17,351 nt of DNA from Flavobacteriaceae bacterium (GTDB lineage: Bacteria > Bacteroidota > Bacteroidia > Flavobacteriales > Flavobacteriaceae). The first letter of the stretch is position 1. The number at the start of each line of letters is the position of its first letter. The position numbers and the translations under genes were made by a program. Positions 1-8,187 of the stretch are shown piece after piece. The DNA lies in NCBI GenBank assembly GCA_030633285.1, contig DAOVTC010000003.1, forward strand, positions 1-17,351, in the 5' to 3' direction. The notes under the pieces are model-generated. The model was not told the DNA's origin and did not search any database. It was given only the letters and a program-made list of their open reading frames with translations.

Positions 1-348
1 CTTACTCGTGAAGTTAGAATACAAGCTAAATATGATAGAAGTTTAGAGGTTTTAAAATATATCAAAGATAGTGGGCAACGTAGAACTAAATCTGGAATTA
101 TGCTTGGTTTAGGAGAAACAGAAAATGAAGTAATCGAATCCTTACAAGATTTAAAAAATGCTGATGTTGATATTGTGACTATTGGTCAATATTTACAACC
201 AAGTAAAAAACATTTACCAGTTCATGATTTTATTAAACCTGAGCAATTTAACAAATACAAAAAAATAGGACTTGAATTAGGGTTTAAATATGTTGAAAGT
301 GGTGCTTTGGTTAGATCATCTTACCGTGCACATAAACATTTGGTTTAA
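1..348 (+). CDS. lipA: Lipoyl synthase, C-terminal part (5' end outside window)
   Basis: The frame is open from base 1 to the TAA at 346-348, giving 115 C-terminal residues of a radical-SAM lipoyl synthase, which inserts two sulfurs into protein-bound octanoyl groups to form the lipoyl cofactor of 2-oxoacid dehydrogenases and the glycine cleavage system. Recognisable LipA signatures are [19 protein letters not shown] near the start, [26 protein letters not shown], and the terminal [16 protein letters not shown], which contains the conserved Arg-Ser-Ser-Tyr that contributes to the auxiliary iron-sulfur cluster. The two N-terminal cysteine motifs lie upstream of the window. No terminator follows the stop directly; the next one is at 484-511. 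Family assignment is very secure. Confidence 0.97.
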   Translation, partial: LTREVRIQAKYDRSLEVLKYIKDSGQRRTKSGIMLGLGETENEVIESLQDLKNADVDIVTIGQYLQPSKKHLPVHDFIKPEQFNKYKKIGLELGFKYVESGALVRSSYRAHKHLV

Positions 349-397
349 TTATATTATCATACACCTTAACAAAGAATTAACATCAATAACTATTTTT

Positions 398-413
398 TGG
401 CACATGTTTTGCA
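398..413 (+). promoter_or_regulatory. Sigma-54 type promoter (-24/-12)
   Basis: TGGCAC-N5-TTGCA is an exact match to the RpoN consensus, with GG at 399-400 and GC at 411-412 at the required spacing. Transcription would start near 424. It lies in a gene-free stretch, 50 bases after lipA and about 75 bases before a strong terminator, so its only apparent product is a short RNA. An enhancer-binding activator would be needed; I see no obvious upstream activator site, though lipA would overlap any such site. Confidence 0.65.
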
Positions 414-423
414 TATATTAATA

Positions 424-511
424 ACGAAGCAAAGTTCCCCATTAATTTTGTTTTCATTATGATTAATTTTGAGTTAGTAAGCTAAGCACCTCTATTCTAG
501 AGGTGCTTTTT
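424..511 (+). ncRNA. Candidate small RNA driven by sigma-54
   Basis: This is the stretch between the predicted sigma-54 start (about 424) and the end of the terminator T-run. The transcript would be about 88 nt. It holds a 10-base direct repeat ATTAATTTTG (441-450 and 462-471), a C-run (CCCC at 437-440) and the terminator stem as its 3' end, a layout typical of bacterial trans-acting small RNAs. The only reading frame inside is an 8-codon ATG...TAA (459-485), which I do not call as a gene. An alternative is an unusually long processed 3' end of lipA. I do not recognise it as a named RNA family. Confidence 0.45.
484..511 (+). terminator. Rho-independent terminator
   Basis: A perfect 10-bp stem, AAGCACCTCT (484-493) with AGAGGTGCTT (499-508), closes a 5-base loop whose outer bases can also pair, and is followed by a T-run ending at 511. 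The T-run exists only on the + strand, so it ends transcription coming from lipA or the sigma-54 promoter. It lies three bases from the stop codon of the convergent punA gene. Confidence 0.9.
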
Positions 512-514
512 AGT

Positions 515-1333
515 TTATATCATAAAATTTAAAATAAATTCTTCTACCAACTTACTAATATTTTTCTCGGAAGATTTAGCTGCTTGTTGTACAGCCTCAT
601 GAGAAACCTCTTCAATATGACCTTCAATACCTAAATCTGTTATAACTGACAAGCCAAAGCATTCAATACCCATATGTTTAGCAACAATAACTTCAGGAAC
701 AGTGCTCATACCTACTGCATCGGCTCCTATTATTTTAACCATTTTATATTCTGCGGGTGTTTCAAAAGTAGGACCTTGTAAAGCTAAATAAACACCCTTT
801 TGAATCTTAATATTATTTTTTTTAGCTACATCTTCCATTAAAGCAATCATTTTCAAATTATAAGGTTCATGCATATCTAAAAAACGTGGCCCAAAACGTT
901 CATCATTTTCTCCTCGCAATGGATGTTTTGGCATCATATTAATATGATCTGTTATTATCATAATATCACCAACTTTAAAATCTGGATTAACCCCGCCTGA
1001 CGCATTTGAGACAATTAAATTTTTTACTCCTAAAAATTTCATTACTCTAACTGGAAATGTAACCTCTTCCATTTCCCAGCCTTCATAAAAATGAAATCTT
1101 CCTTGCATTGCAATTACATTTTTACCACCTAAACTACCATAAATTAAAGTACCTGAATGACCTGTTACGGTTGAAACAGGAAAATTTGGAATATCTTGGT
1201 AAGGAATTTTAATTTTAATATCAATTATATTTACCAAACTACCCAAACCTGTACCTAATATAATACCAAAATCTGGATTAGATAAGCCTTTGTTTTTTAA
1301 ATATTTAACTGTTTCTTGAATCTTGTTGTACAT
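515..1333 (-). CDS. punA: Purine nucleoside phosphorylase (trimeric PNP family)
   Basis: The 272-residue protein aligns along its length with human-type trimeric PNP, which splits purine nucleosides with phosphate into base and ribose 1-phosphate. Visible motifs are GTGLGS (27-32, phosphate loop), QGRFHFYEG with Arg79, His81 and Tyr83, SNASGG (109-114), GPTFETPAE with the base-binding Glu191, DAVGMSTVPE with Met209 and Ser210, and His245. The residue matching human Asn243, which contacts the purine 6-position, is Asp233, a change that may alter base preference. The ATG start lies inside the end of lpxK (29-base overlap), so the two genes are co-transcribed and probably translationally coupled. 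No terminator for this strand is seen after the stop. Confidence 0.95.
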   Translation of the reverse strand: MYNKIQETVKYLKNKGLSNPDFGIILGTGLGSLVNIIDIKIKIPYQDIPNFPVSTVTGHSGTLIYGSLGGKNVIAMQGRFHFYEGWEMEEVTFPVRVMKFLGVKNLIVSNASGGVNPDFKVGDIMIITDHINMMPKHPLRGENDERFGPRFLDMHEPYNLKMIALMEDVAKKNNIKIQKGVYLALQGPTFETPAEYKMVKIIGADAVGMSTVPEVIVAKHMGIECFGLSVITDLGIEGHIEEVSHEAVQQAAKSSEKNISKLVEEFILNFMI

Positions 1334-2348
1334 AGTTTAAAATTAGTTTATTAAAGTCATTTTCATTATCAATAAATTTAGTTTTTATAGGCAAGTAATA
1401 TAACTGGTTTTTATCATTTGAAAAAGTACGCACATAATCTTTTTCGGTTGTTAAAATTATTTTTTTATTTGCTTGAATATTTTTAAAATTTTGAATTATT
1501 CTTTCTTTATCTGAACTAGTGAAATTATGGTGATCAGCAAATTTTAAATGTTTAAATTCAATATTTTTACTTTTTAAAAACTCCTCTAAAGGTTTACTGT
1601 TTGCAATTCCAGTAACCAATAAAACTTTATGTTCATTTAATTCTGAAATACTTATTTCATCATTTTTACCAATAATGGATTCGTTATATGCTATGGTGCT
1701 AAAAAAAACCGTTTGATTTAATTCCGGTTTTAATTTTTTTGAAATTTTATATTGTTCACTTTCTGATAATTTATCATGGCATTTAGTAACTACTATTATC
1801 TGGGCTCTTTTAGCTCCTTCTCGTTTTTCACGTAAATAACCTGTTGGTAACATTGTATCATCAACATATAAATTTCCATAAGCAGTTAATAGAATTGTTA
1901 AACCAGCTTGTACTTTTCTGTGCTGAAAAGCATCATCTAACAAAATTACATTTGGAGGTAATTTTAAATTTTTTAACTGTTTTATACCATTTACTCTTTT
2001 AGTATCAACCGCTACTATTAAATCTTTAAATTTTCTATAAAACTGTAAAGGTTCATCACCTATTTGCTCTGAAGTTGAATTTCTATCAGCCAATTGAAAG
2101 CCTTCTGACTTTCTTTTATATCCTCTACTTAAAACTGCAATTTTATAATCGTTTTGCAATAAACGAATCAAATACTCAATTTGAGGAGATTTACCGGTAC
2201 CACCTACATTTAAGTTACCAACAACTATAATTGGAATATCAAATGCTACTGAAGTAAATATGCCTTTTTCATAAGCTATATTTCGGTATTTTATTAATTC
2301 TCCATAAAGTAATGAGAAAGGATATAATATTTTACGAAGTTTATTCAC
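1305..2348 (-). CDS. lpxK: Tetraacyldisaccharide 4'-kinase LpxK
   Basis: This inner-membrane kinase phosphorylates the 4' position of the lipid A disaccharide precursor. The 347 residues fit the family length. Visible are an N-terminal membrane-associating segment (about 8-16), the Walker A GNLNVGGTGKS (44-54), the catalytic-region GDEP (97-100), LLDDAFQHR (136-144) with the paired aspartates, and the late TTEKDYVR signature. The start is GTG: the codon just upstream in frame is TAA, so no longer start exists, and the encoded MNKLRKILYPFSLLYG suits flavobacterial LpxK. It overlaps punA by 29 bases. A weak -7-like box (TACCTTCG, 2354-2361) sits only a few bases before the start, without a convincing TTG upstream. 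Confidence 0.95.
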   Translation of the reverse strand: MNKLRKILYPFSLLYGELIKYRNIAYEKGIFTSVAFDIPIIVVGNLNVGGTGKSPQIEYLIRLLQNDYKIAVLSRGYKRKSEGFQLADRNSTSEQIGDEPLQFYRKFKDLIVAVDTKRVNGIKQLKNLKLPPNVILLDDAFQHRKVQAGLTILLTAYGNLYVDDTMLPTGYLREKREGAKRAQIIVVTKCHDKLSESEQYKISKKLKPELNQTVFFSTIAYNESIIGKNDEISISELNEHKVLLVTGIANSKPLEEFLKSKNIEFKHLKFADHHNFTSSDKERIIQNFKNIQANKKIILTTEKDYVRTFSNDKNQLYYLPIKTKFIDNENDFNKLILNYVQQDSRNS

Positions 2349-2448
2349 TTATACGAAGGTACAAAAAGAAATTTTTAATTTGTAAATGAGTGCCATTTAA
2401 AAATGCTTTTTATTATTCAAAACATAATTTAAAAACTGTTCATATTTA

Positions 2449-3594
2449 TCAATAAGAAACATAATCAACAATTTCTAAACCATAACCAATCATACCAACT
2501 CTTTTAGCAACATATTCACCATTAGATATTAATCGTATTTTACTGATTTTTAAATCATGTAAAATTTGTGCTCCAATTCCAAAATCTTTCTCATCCATTT
2601 TAACTACTGGATCAGGTTTTTTGTTTTCATTTTGAGCAATTTTTAACTGAGAAAGTCTATTAATCAAATCGAATGTATGGTAATCTTGGTTGATAAAAAC
2701 AACTACTCCTTTATCTTCCTTATTAATTATATCAAACATTTTTGCAAGTTTATCATCAGGGTTTGAAGTTAAAGTGCCTATAATATCATTATTTACTAAA
2801 GTTGAATTTACTCTAACTAAAACATCTTCACCTAACTCCCATTCACCTTTAGACAAAGCTATATGCACTTGATTATTTGTTGTTTGCTTATAGGCGCGTA
2901 AACAATATTTCCCAAAACGAGTTTCAATTGTAAAATCTTCAATTTTATCAATTAATGAATCATGGCGCATTCTATAAGCAACTAAATCTTCTATTGAAAT
3001 TATTTTAAGATCAAATTTTTTAGCAACTTCCGTTAATTGTGGTAAACGAGCCATTGTACCATCTTCATTTAATATTTCAACCAATAACCCAGCTGGTTTT
3101 AATCCTGCTAAACGAGCTAAATCAATTGCAGCTTCTGTATGGCCTGTTCTTCTTAAAACTCCTCCTTCTTTTGCCCTTAATGGAAATATATGACCTGGTC
3201 TACCTAAATCACCTGCTACTGTTTTATCTTTTATTAAAGCTTTTACAGTTTTAGCACGATCATGTGCTGAAATTCCTGTAGTACATCCATCTCCAATCAA
3301 ATCGATTGAAACTGTAAATTGCGTATTGTGTAAAACTGTATTTTTACCAACCATTAAATTTAGGTCTAATTCATCACATCTTTTTTCAGTTAAAGGAGCG
3401 CATATCAAACCTCTACCATTTGTGGCCATGAAATTTATCATTTCGGGCGTTACCATTTCGGCTGCAGCCACAAAATCACCTTCATTCTCTCTATCTTCAT
3501 CATCAACAACAATGATCAATTTCCCATTTTTAATATCATCAATCGCATCCTCAATATTATCCAATTGAATAGTTGTATTATTTGTAGATTCCAT
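2449..3594 (-). CDS. ribB: 3,4-dihydroxy-2-butanone 4-phosphate synthase with degenerate RibA-like domain
   Basis: RibB makes the four-carbon unit of riboflavin from ribulose 5-phosphate. Residues 1-208 form the RibB domain, with DDEDRENEGD (31-40), TGISAHDRAKT (106-116), RPGHIFPLR (132-140, His135) and GHTEAAIDLARLAG (151-164). Residues about 212-381 have the outline of GTP cyclohydrolase II, but the zinc-binding cysteine motif is missing; only one cysteine (about 231) remains in that half. The protein should therefore be a synthase only, with GTP cyclohydrolase II encoded elsewhere. The ATG follows the stop of the lptF/G-like gene by a single base, so it is the last gene of the ftsK-lolA-lpt-ribB run. 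Confidence 0.93.
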   Translation of the reverse strand: MESTNNTTIQLDNIEDAIDDIKNGKLIIVVDDEDRENEGDFVAAAEMVTPEMINFMATNGRGLICAPLTEKRCDELDLNLMVGKNTVLHNTQFTVSIDLIGDGCTTGISAHDRAKTVKALIKDKTVAGDLGRPGHIFPLRAKEGGVLRRTGHTEAAIDLARLAGLKPAGLLVEILNEDGTMARLPQLTEVAKKFDLKIISIEDLVAYRMRHDSLIDKIEDFTIETRFGKYCLRAYKQTTNNQVHIALSKGEWELGEDVLVRVNSTLVNNDIIGTLTSNPDDKLAKMFDIINKEDKGVVVFINQDYHTFDLINRLSQLKIAQNENKKPDPVVKMDEKDFGIGAQILHDLKISKIRLISNGEYVAKRVGMIGYGLEIVDYVSY

Positions 3595-3595
3595 T

Positions 3596-5041
3596 TTAAG
3601 AGGGTTTATTATTTTCTAATTTAAATAATTTATTAAATAAATTTGTTATTGGTTGTAAAAATGCATCAATATTAAAGATTCCTTTATCTTTTGTTGCTCT
3701 AATCATTAACATAACACCAAAAGGTAATAAAACAAAAGTAGCCAACCAACCTCCAAAAAACGGTGAAACTGAATTAGATTCTGCCATATTTTTTCCAAAA
3801 GTTGAAATGAAAAAATAAATTACAAAAATAACTATTGCCATAATCATAGGTAAGCCAAATCCTCCTTTACGTATTATTGAACCCAAAGGTGTACCAATAA
3901 AAAATAAGACCAAACATGCCAATGAAAAAGCTATACGTTTATGAAATTCAGTATCATACGCATTAATAAGTTTTTGCTTATTTTTTAAAGTTTCTGTAAA
4001 ACTTTTAATATTATCTAAATTTCCTTGCACCAAATTATATGCATTATCAACTACTAGTTTCTGATTTTTTTTATTAAAATTTTCTAAAATATTAAGATTT
4101 AATTCAGAATTAGGTAAAGTATCTTTAACTAATTTACCCGCTTGAAGAGTTTTAAAAATACGTAATGATCTATTATTTATAAAGTTATTATAAGGAGTTT
4201 CCAATGAATCTGCGTAATAACCAAGTTGGTTTAGACTAAGCATTTCTTTTCCAGTTTTGTACTTTACATCATCAGGGTCAAAATTTCCTATATTTGAAAT
4301 ATCTATATTTATCTTATATTCATCAAATTTGGCTTTTAATGCTGGAACTCTTTCCCTTTCTTTTGACGTTCTTCTTTTCCCCATTATTTCCTGATTAAAA
4401 AATCCATCTTTTAAAACCAATGTTAAATACCTGCTTCCTTCTTCAGAAATTATTTCTCCTTTTTCTGCAGTTATAGTTTTATCAATTATATTATTTGATT
4501 TAATCTCATAAATCAATACATTTTTTAACAGATTATTATCTTCACCATATTTTTCATCAAAAAGTATACTATAACCAGGAATTTCACTGTTAAAAGTACC
4601 TGCAACTAGAGCCAATCCCGGTTCTTTCATTTTCATATTGTATATCAAGTTTTTTGATTTTAATGAAGCAAAGGGAAAAACATAGTTTAAGAATAAAAAA
4701 TTTATTCCACTTAAAACAAACATCAAAATAATTAAGGGTCTGATAAAACGTTGCAAAGAAACTCCAGCAGATTTTATAGCGGCAAATTCATAATTTTCTG
4801 CCAAATTACCTAAAGACATAATTGAAGATAATAATATAGCAATTGGCAATGCCGTTGGCATCATCATTAAAGCAATATACCCTAAAAACTTTATTATTAT
4901 CATAATACTTATTCCTTTTCCTGCTATTTTGTCAAACTGCAACCATAAAGCTTGCATAATCAGGACAAAAAGTATTATAAAAAATGTAGCTAAAAAAGGG
5001 ACAAGAAAACTCTTAAGTATGTATTTATTTAAGATTTTCAT
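3596..5041 (-). CDS. LptF/LptG family permease (YjgP/YjgQ)
   Basis: This is a membrane subunit of the Lpt ABC exporter that lifts lipopolysaccharide from the inner membrane toward the periplasmic bridge. Three N-terminal membrane segments (about 12-32, 45-75, 100-122) precede a large periplasmic region (about 125-365) with the beta-jellyroll, and three C-terminal segments (369-388, 395-417, 427-447) follow. Family motifs include NYEFAAIKSAGVS (83-95), HKRIAFSLACLVLFFIGTPLG and FGKNMAESN. At 481 residues it is about 120 longer than E. coli LptF or LptG; the extra length is in the second half of the periplasmic region (about 255-355), as is usual in Bacteroidota as far as I recall. I cannot decide between LptF and LptG. 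Confidence 0.9.
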   Translation of the reverse strand: MKILNKYILKSFLVPFLATFFIILFVLIMQALWLQFDKIAGKGISIMIIIKFLGYIALMMMPTALPIAILLSSIMSLGNLAENYEFAAIKSAGVSLQRFIRPLIILMFVLSGINFLFLNYVFPFASLKSKNLIYNMKMKEPGLALVAGTFNSEIPGYSILFDEKYGEDNNLLKNVLIYEIKSNNIIDKTITAEKGEIISEEGSRYLTLVLKDGFFNQEIMGKRRTSKERERVPALKAKFDEYKINIDISNIGNFDPDDVKYKTGKEMLSLNQLGYYADSLETPYNNFINNRSLRIFKTLQAGKLVKDTLPNSELNLNILENFNKKNQKLVVDNAYNLVQGNLDNIKSFTETLKNKQKLINAYDTEFHKRIAFSLACLVLFFIGTPLGSIIRKGGFGLPMIMAIVIFVIYFFISTFGKNMAESNSVSPFFGGWLATFVLLPFGVMLMIRATKDKGIFNIDAFLQPITNLFNKLFKLENNKPS

Positions 5042-5080
5042 TTATAAATATTTATTAAACAATAATTAAGAATATTAATT

Positions 5081-5743
5081 TTAATCATTAATAATATAAC
5101 CCAAATCTTTATATTTATTTTGATCAAATAAAAACAAATTATCTTTTAAATTTTGATTGGTTTTTATCTTTTTTACAGTTAAAGTAGTATCTGTTCCATT
5201 TTTACCAATTTCTTTGATAATATATATGTGGTTGGTTTTATTATTTATTCCAACTAAAACCGATGCAACTTCTGAATTTGAATCAATTGGAACTAATTTT
5301 ACAAATTGAATTTTCTTTCCTTTTATATTTTTTAATTCATCCATATTATATGTATAGCCAATTTTATAAAAAGAAAATAATTTTGACGGAGTAATAGTAT
5401 TGTTATCATCAATATCAGCAATTGAAATGTTTACTTCTTCATTTTCTGGAATTATTGTATAAGTCTTTATTCCATCAAACATTTGTGTCGAACCAAAAAA
5501 ATTAACAATGTATTTATCTCCTTGTAAAATAACATCTCCATTCATATCTTGTTGAACATCTTCAGTTTTATTTTCAAGTATATAGTCAAATTCAATATAA
5601 ATATTTTTATATGAACTCATTTTATCTGATACTTGATCTAATATTTTTTTTGCTTCTTCTCCATTTTGAGAAAATGCAGTAAAAAATGTAAAAACTACTA
5701 AGGTTAAGTTTAAAATATTTTTCATTTTATTAAATTTTTTCAT
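5081..5743 (-). CDS. lolA: LolA-like outer-membrane lipoprotein carrier
   Basis: The product is probably a periplasmic protein that carries lipoproteins from the inner to the outer membrane. A signal peptide is clear (positive start, hydrophobic ILNLTLVVFTFFTAFS, then QNGEEA). The mature part has the LolA-like layout of strands and the segment about half way, SKLFSFYKIGYTYNMDEL, that I know from flavobacterial LolA family members. The given start overlaps ftsK by 14 bases; a second ATG (5725, residue 7) begins just after the ftsK stop and gives an equally good, shorter signal peptide of the usual length, so the start is uncertain. The position between ftsK and the Lpt permease is conserved in the family. 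Sequence similarity to proteobacterial LolA is low. Confidence 0.82.
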   Translation of the reverse strand: MKKFNKMKNILNLTLVVFTFFTAFSQNGEEAKKILDQVSDKMSSYKNIYIEFDYILENKTEDVQQDMNGDVILQGDKYIVNFFGSTQMFDGIKTYTIIPENEEVNISIADIDDNNTITPSKLFSFYKIGYTYNMDELKNIKGKKIQFVKLVPIDSNSEVASVLVGINNKTNHIYIIKEIGKNGTDTTLTVKKIKTNQNLKDNLFLFDQNKYKDLGYIIND

Positions 5744-8120
5744 TGTCCAATAACTTTTTTAAAGAAATCACATCAGGTACCAAAACCTGTCTGGCTTTAC
5801 TTCCTTCAAATGGCCCTACAATATTTGCTGCCTCTAATTGATCAATAATTCTACCTGCTCTATTATATCCCAATTTTAATTTTCTTTGTAATAAAGATGC
5901 TGAACCTTGTTGGGAATTTATCACTAAATGAGCTGCTTCTTCAAATAATTTATCCCTATCAGCAATATCTATATCAACACTTGTACCACTTTCTTCACCT
6001 ACATATTCAGGCAGTAAATGTGCACTGGCATAAGCTCTTTGTGACCCAATATAATCTGTTACTTTTTCAACCTCTGGAGTATCAATAAAAGCACATTGTA
6101 ATCTTGTTAAATCATTACCCGTTGAAATTAGCATATCTCCTTTTCCTATCAGTTGATCTGCACCTTGGGAATCTAAAATAGTTCGAGAATCAATTTTTGA
6201 AGTAACCCTAAAAGCAACTCTAGCAGGAAAATTTGCCTTAATAATACCTGTAATCACATTTACTGATGGACGTTGAGTCGCTACAATTAAATGTATACCA
6301 ATAGCACGAGATAACTGAGCCAAACGTGCAATTGGAGTTTCAATTTCTTTACCCGCTGTCATTATTAAATCGGCAAATTCATCAATTATCAAAACTATAT
6401 AGGGTAAATATCTATGTCCGTTTTCCGGATTTAATTTTCTACTCTTAAATTTAACATTGTATTCTTTAATATTTCTTACATAAGCAGTTTTTAACAAATC
6501 ATAACGATTATCCATTTCAATACACAAAGAGTTTAACGTATTGATTACCCTCGTTGTATCTGTAATAATTGCTTCATCAGTATCTGGTAATTTTGCCAAA
6601 TAGTGTCGTTCAATTTTATTGTATAATGAAAGTTCTACCTTTTTAGGATCAATTAAAACAAATTTCAATTCGGCTGGATGTTTTTTGTATAACAATGAAG
6701 CCAAAACTGCATTTAATCCTACCGATTTTCCTTGACCAGTAGCTCCTGCCATTAACAAATGTGGCATTTTTACCAAATCAATTAAATAGGTTTCATTTGA
6801 AATTGTTTTTCCTAAAGCAACAGGTAATTCCATTTTACAATTTTGGAATTTTTGTGATGATAAAACAGATTTCATAGAAACAATAGAAGGATTTTTATTA
6901 GGAACTTCTATTCCAATAGTTCCTCTACCCGGAATTGGAGCAATTATTCTAATTCCTAAAGCTGATAATGAAAGAGCAATATCATCTTCTAAATTTTTAA
7001 TTTTAGAAATTCTAATTCCTGCATTTGGTACAATCTCATAAAGTGTAACTGTAGGACCTATAGTTGCTTTAATGCTTGAAATTCCAATACTATAGTTGTT
7101 AAGCGTTTCAACAATTTTATTCTTATTGTTTTCAAGTTCTACCTTATCAATTGTTATATGCTCATTTCTATAATCTCTTAATAATTTGAGTGTTGGAAAC
7201 TTGTAATTTGCCAAATCTAACTTTGGGTCAAACTCACCAAAATCTTCTACCAACTTATTTGAAAGATTTTCAACAGTGTGTTCTTCTTCAATCGGGTTTT
7301 CTACAACAATTTCAATATCACTATCAATTTGTTCTTTTTTATCTGGAACTGATTTCTTTTCAGAAATTACTTTAATCTCTTCAATTAAATTTTCTTCCTG
7401 TTGAATTGTTGTATCTGAATCAATATTCAATTCAAGTTCAGAGTTTAAATTTCCATGAACACTCTCAGTAATATATCCCTCATCGGTAACATCATCAAGA
7501 ATTGTATTTTGCTTTTTCTCTTTCCCTTTAGGAATTACATTCTTTATTTTTTCAGGAGTCAGTTTAAATTTTGATATTAAAAACACCAACATCGTGAGTA
7601 ATAATATTATAAATACACCAACTTTCCCAATATAAATTTGCAAATAATTATTTAACTCATACCCAACTTTACCAGCGAACAAAGAATTTTCAAGGTTTAA
7701 ATATGCAAATAACAATGTTCCCCAAATCATCAATATAATTCCAATAAGCCAAGAGTTTCGGAGCTGTTTTAATGGAATACTTAAAATGGCATACAAACCT
7801 GTAAAAAATAATAATATTGGCAATATAAAAGTTGAAATACCAAAGCCATCGTAAACCATAAAATCACTAACGGAAGCACCTAGTTTTCCTAGTAAGTTTT
7901 CTGTTCCAGAATTCTTATCAGAAAACATATTCAATTGACTTTGATCTTCTTTCCAATGCATTAAAAATGAATAAAAAGATCCTAATAAAAAAATGGCAGA
8001 AGTAAGAATAAAAACACCAAAAACAAGATGCGTTTGTTGGCTTTTAAAAAAAGCCTTTATTCCATTATTTTTCTTTTTAGCTCTACTAGTTTTAGAGCTA
8101 ATTTTTTTCTTTTTTACCAT
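5730..8120 (-). CDS. ftsK: DNA translocase FtsK
   Basis: FtsK anchors at the division septum and pumps chromosome ends toward dif for XerCD recombination. I choose the ATG at 8118-8120 (796 residues). A TTG three codons upstream is in frame but lies inside the promoter box. Domains: a lysine-rich start; four membrane segments (about 31-54, 90-115, 124-144, 162-184); a short acidic linker (about 195-300); the motor with Walker A GATGQGKS (459-466) and Walker B IVLIIDEFADL (575-585), plus ATQRPSVNVITG; and a C-terminal gamma winged helix (about 720-792) with LLQRKLKLGYNRAGRIIDQL, which reads KOPS sites. It begins a run continuing to lolA, the Lpt permease and ribB with little or no spacing. Confidence 0.97.
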   Translation of the reverse strand: MVKKKKISSKTSRAKKKNNGIKAFFKSQQTHLVFGVFILTSAIFLLGSFYSFLMHWKEDQSQLNMFSDKNSGTENLLGKLGASVSDFMVYDGFGISTFILPILLFFTGLYAILSIPLKQLRNSWLIGIILMIWGTLLFAYLNLENSLFAGKVGYELNNYLQIYIGKVGVFIILLLTMLVFLISKFKLTPEKIKNVIPKGKEKKQNTILDDVTDEGYITESVHGNLNSELELNIDSDTTIQQEENLIEEIKVISEKKSVPDKKEQIDSDIEIVVENPIEEEHTVENLSNKLVEDFGEFDPKLDLANYKFPTLKLLRDYRNEHITIDKVELENNKNKIVETLNNYSIGISSIKATIGPTVTLYEIVPNAGIRISKIKNLEDDIALSLSALGIRIIAPIPGRGTIGIEVPNKNPSIVSMKSVLSSQKFQNCKMELPVALGKTISNETYLIDLVKMPHLLMAGATGQGKSVGLNAVLASLLYKKHPAELKFVLIDPKKVELSLYNKIERHYLAKLPDTDEAIITDTTRVINTLNSLCIEMDNRYDLLKTAYVRNIKEYNVKFKSRKLNPENGHRYLPYIVLIIDEFADLIMTAGKEIETPIARLAQLSRAIGIHLIVATQRPSVNVITGIIKANFPARVAFRVTSKIDSRTILDSQGADQLIGKGDMLISTGNDLTRLQCAFIDTPEVEKVTDYIGSQRAYASAHLLPEYVGEESGTSVDIDIADRDKLFEEAAHLVINSQQGSASLLQRKLKLGYNRAGRIIDQLEAANIVGPFEGSKARQVLVPDVISLKKLLDNEKI

Positions 8121-8126
8121 AAGCCA

Positions 8127-8156
8127 CAAAAATACATAAATATTTCGGGTTTCAAA
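8127..8156 (-). promoter_or_regulatory. Promoter of ftsK
   Basis: On the minus strand TTTG (8156-8153) is followed by 18 bases and then TATTTTTG (8134-8127), a full match to the Bacteroidota pattern TTTG...TAnnTTTG. The box ends only six bases before the ATG of ftsK, so the message would have almost no leader. It lies in the 58-base gap after dgkA. Confidence 0.6.
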
Positions 8157-8187
8157 TTAAAGATTTTGATGTAAAAAAAAGTAATAT

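Noticed and set aside
459..485. Eight-codon frame (MINFELVS) inside the candidate small RNA
   Set aside because: Too short to support as a gene, with no ribosome-binding signal; recorded only as part of the RNA.
2379..2394. Possible second sigma-54 promoter on the minus strand upstream of lpxK (TGGCAC present)
   Set aside because: At the required distance the -12 element reads TACAA instead of TTGCA, so the essential GC is missing.
3039..3254. Plus-strand frame rich in Leu within ribB
   Set aside because: It is the reverse of conserved RibB coding sequence and has AT-driven leucine bias; not a gene.
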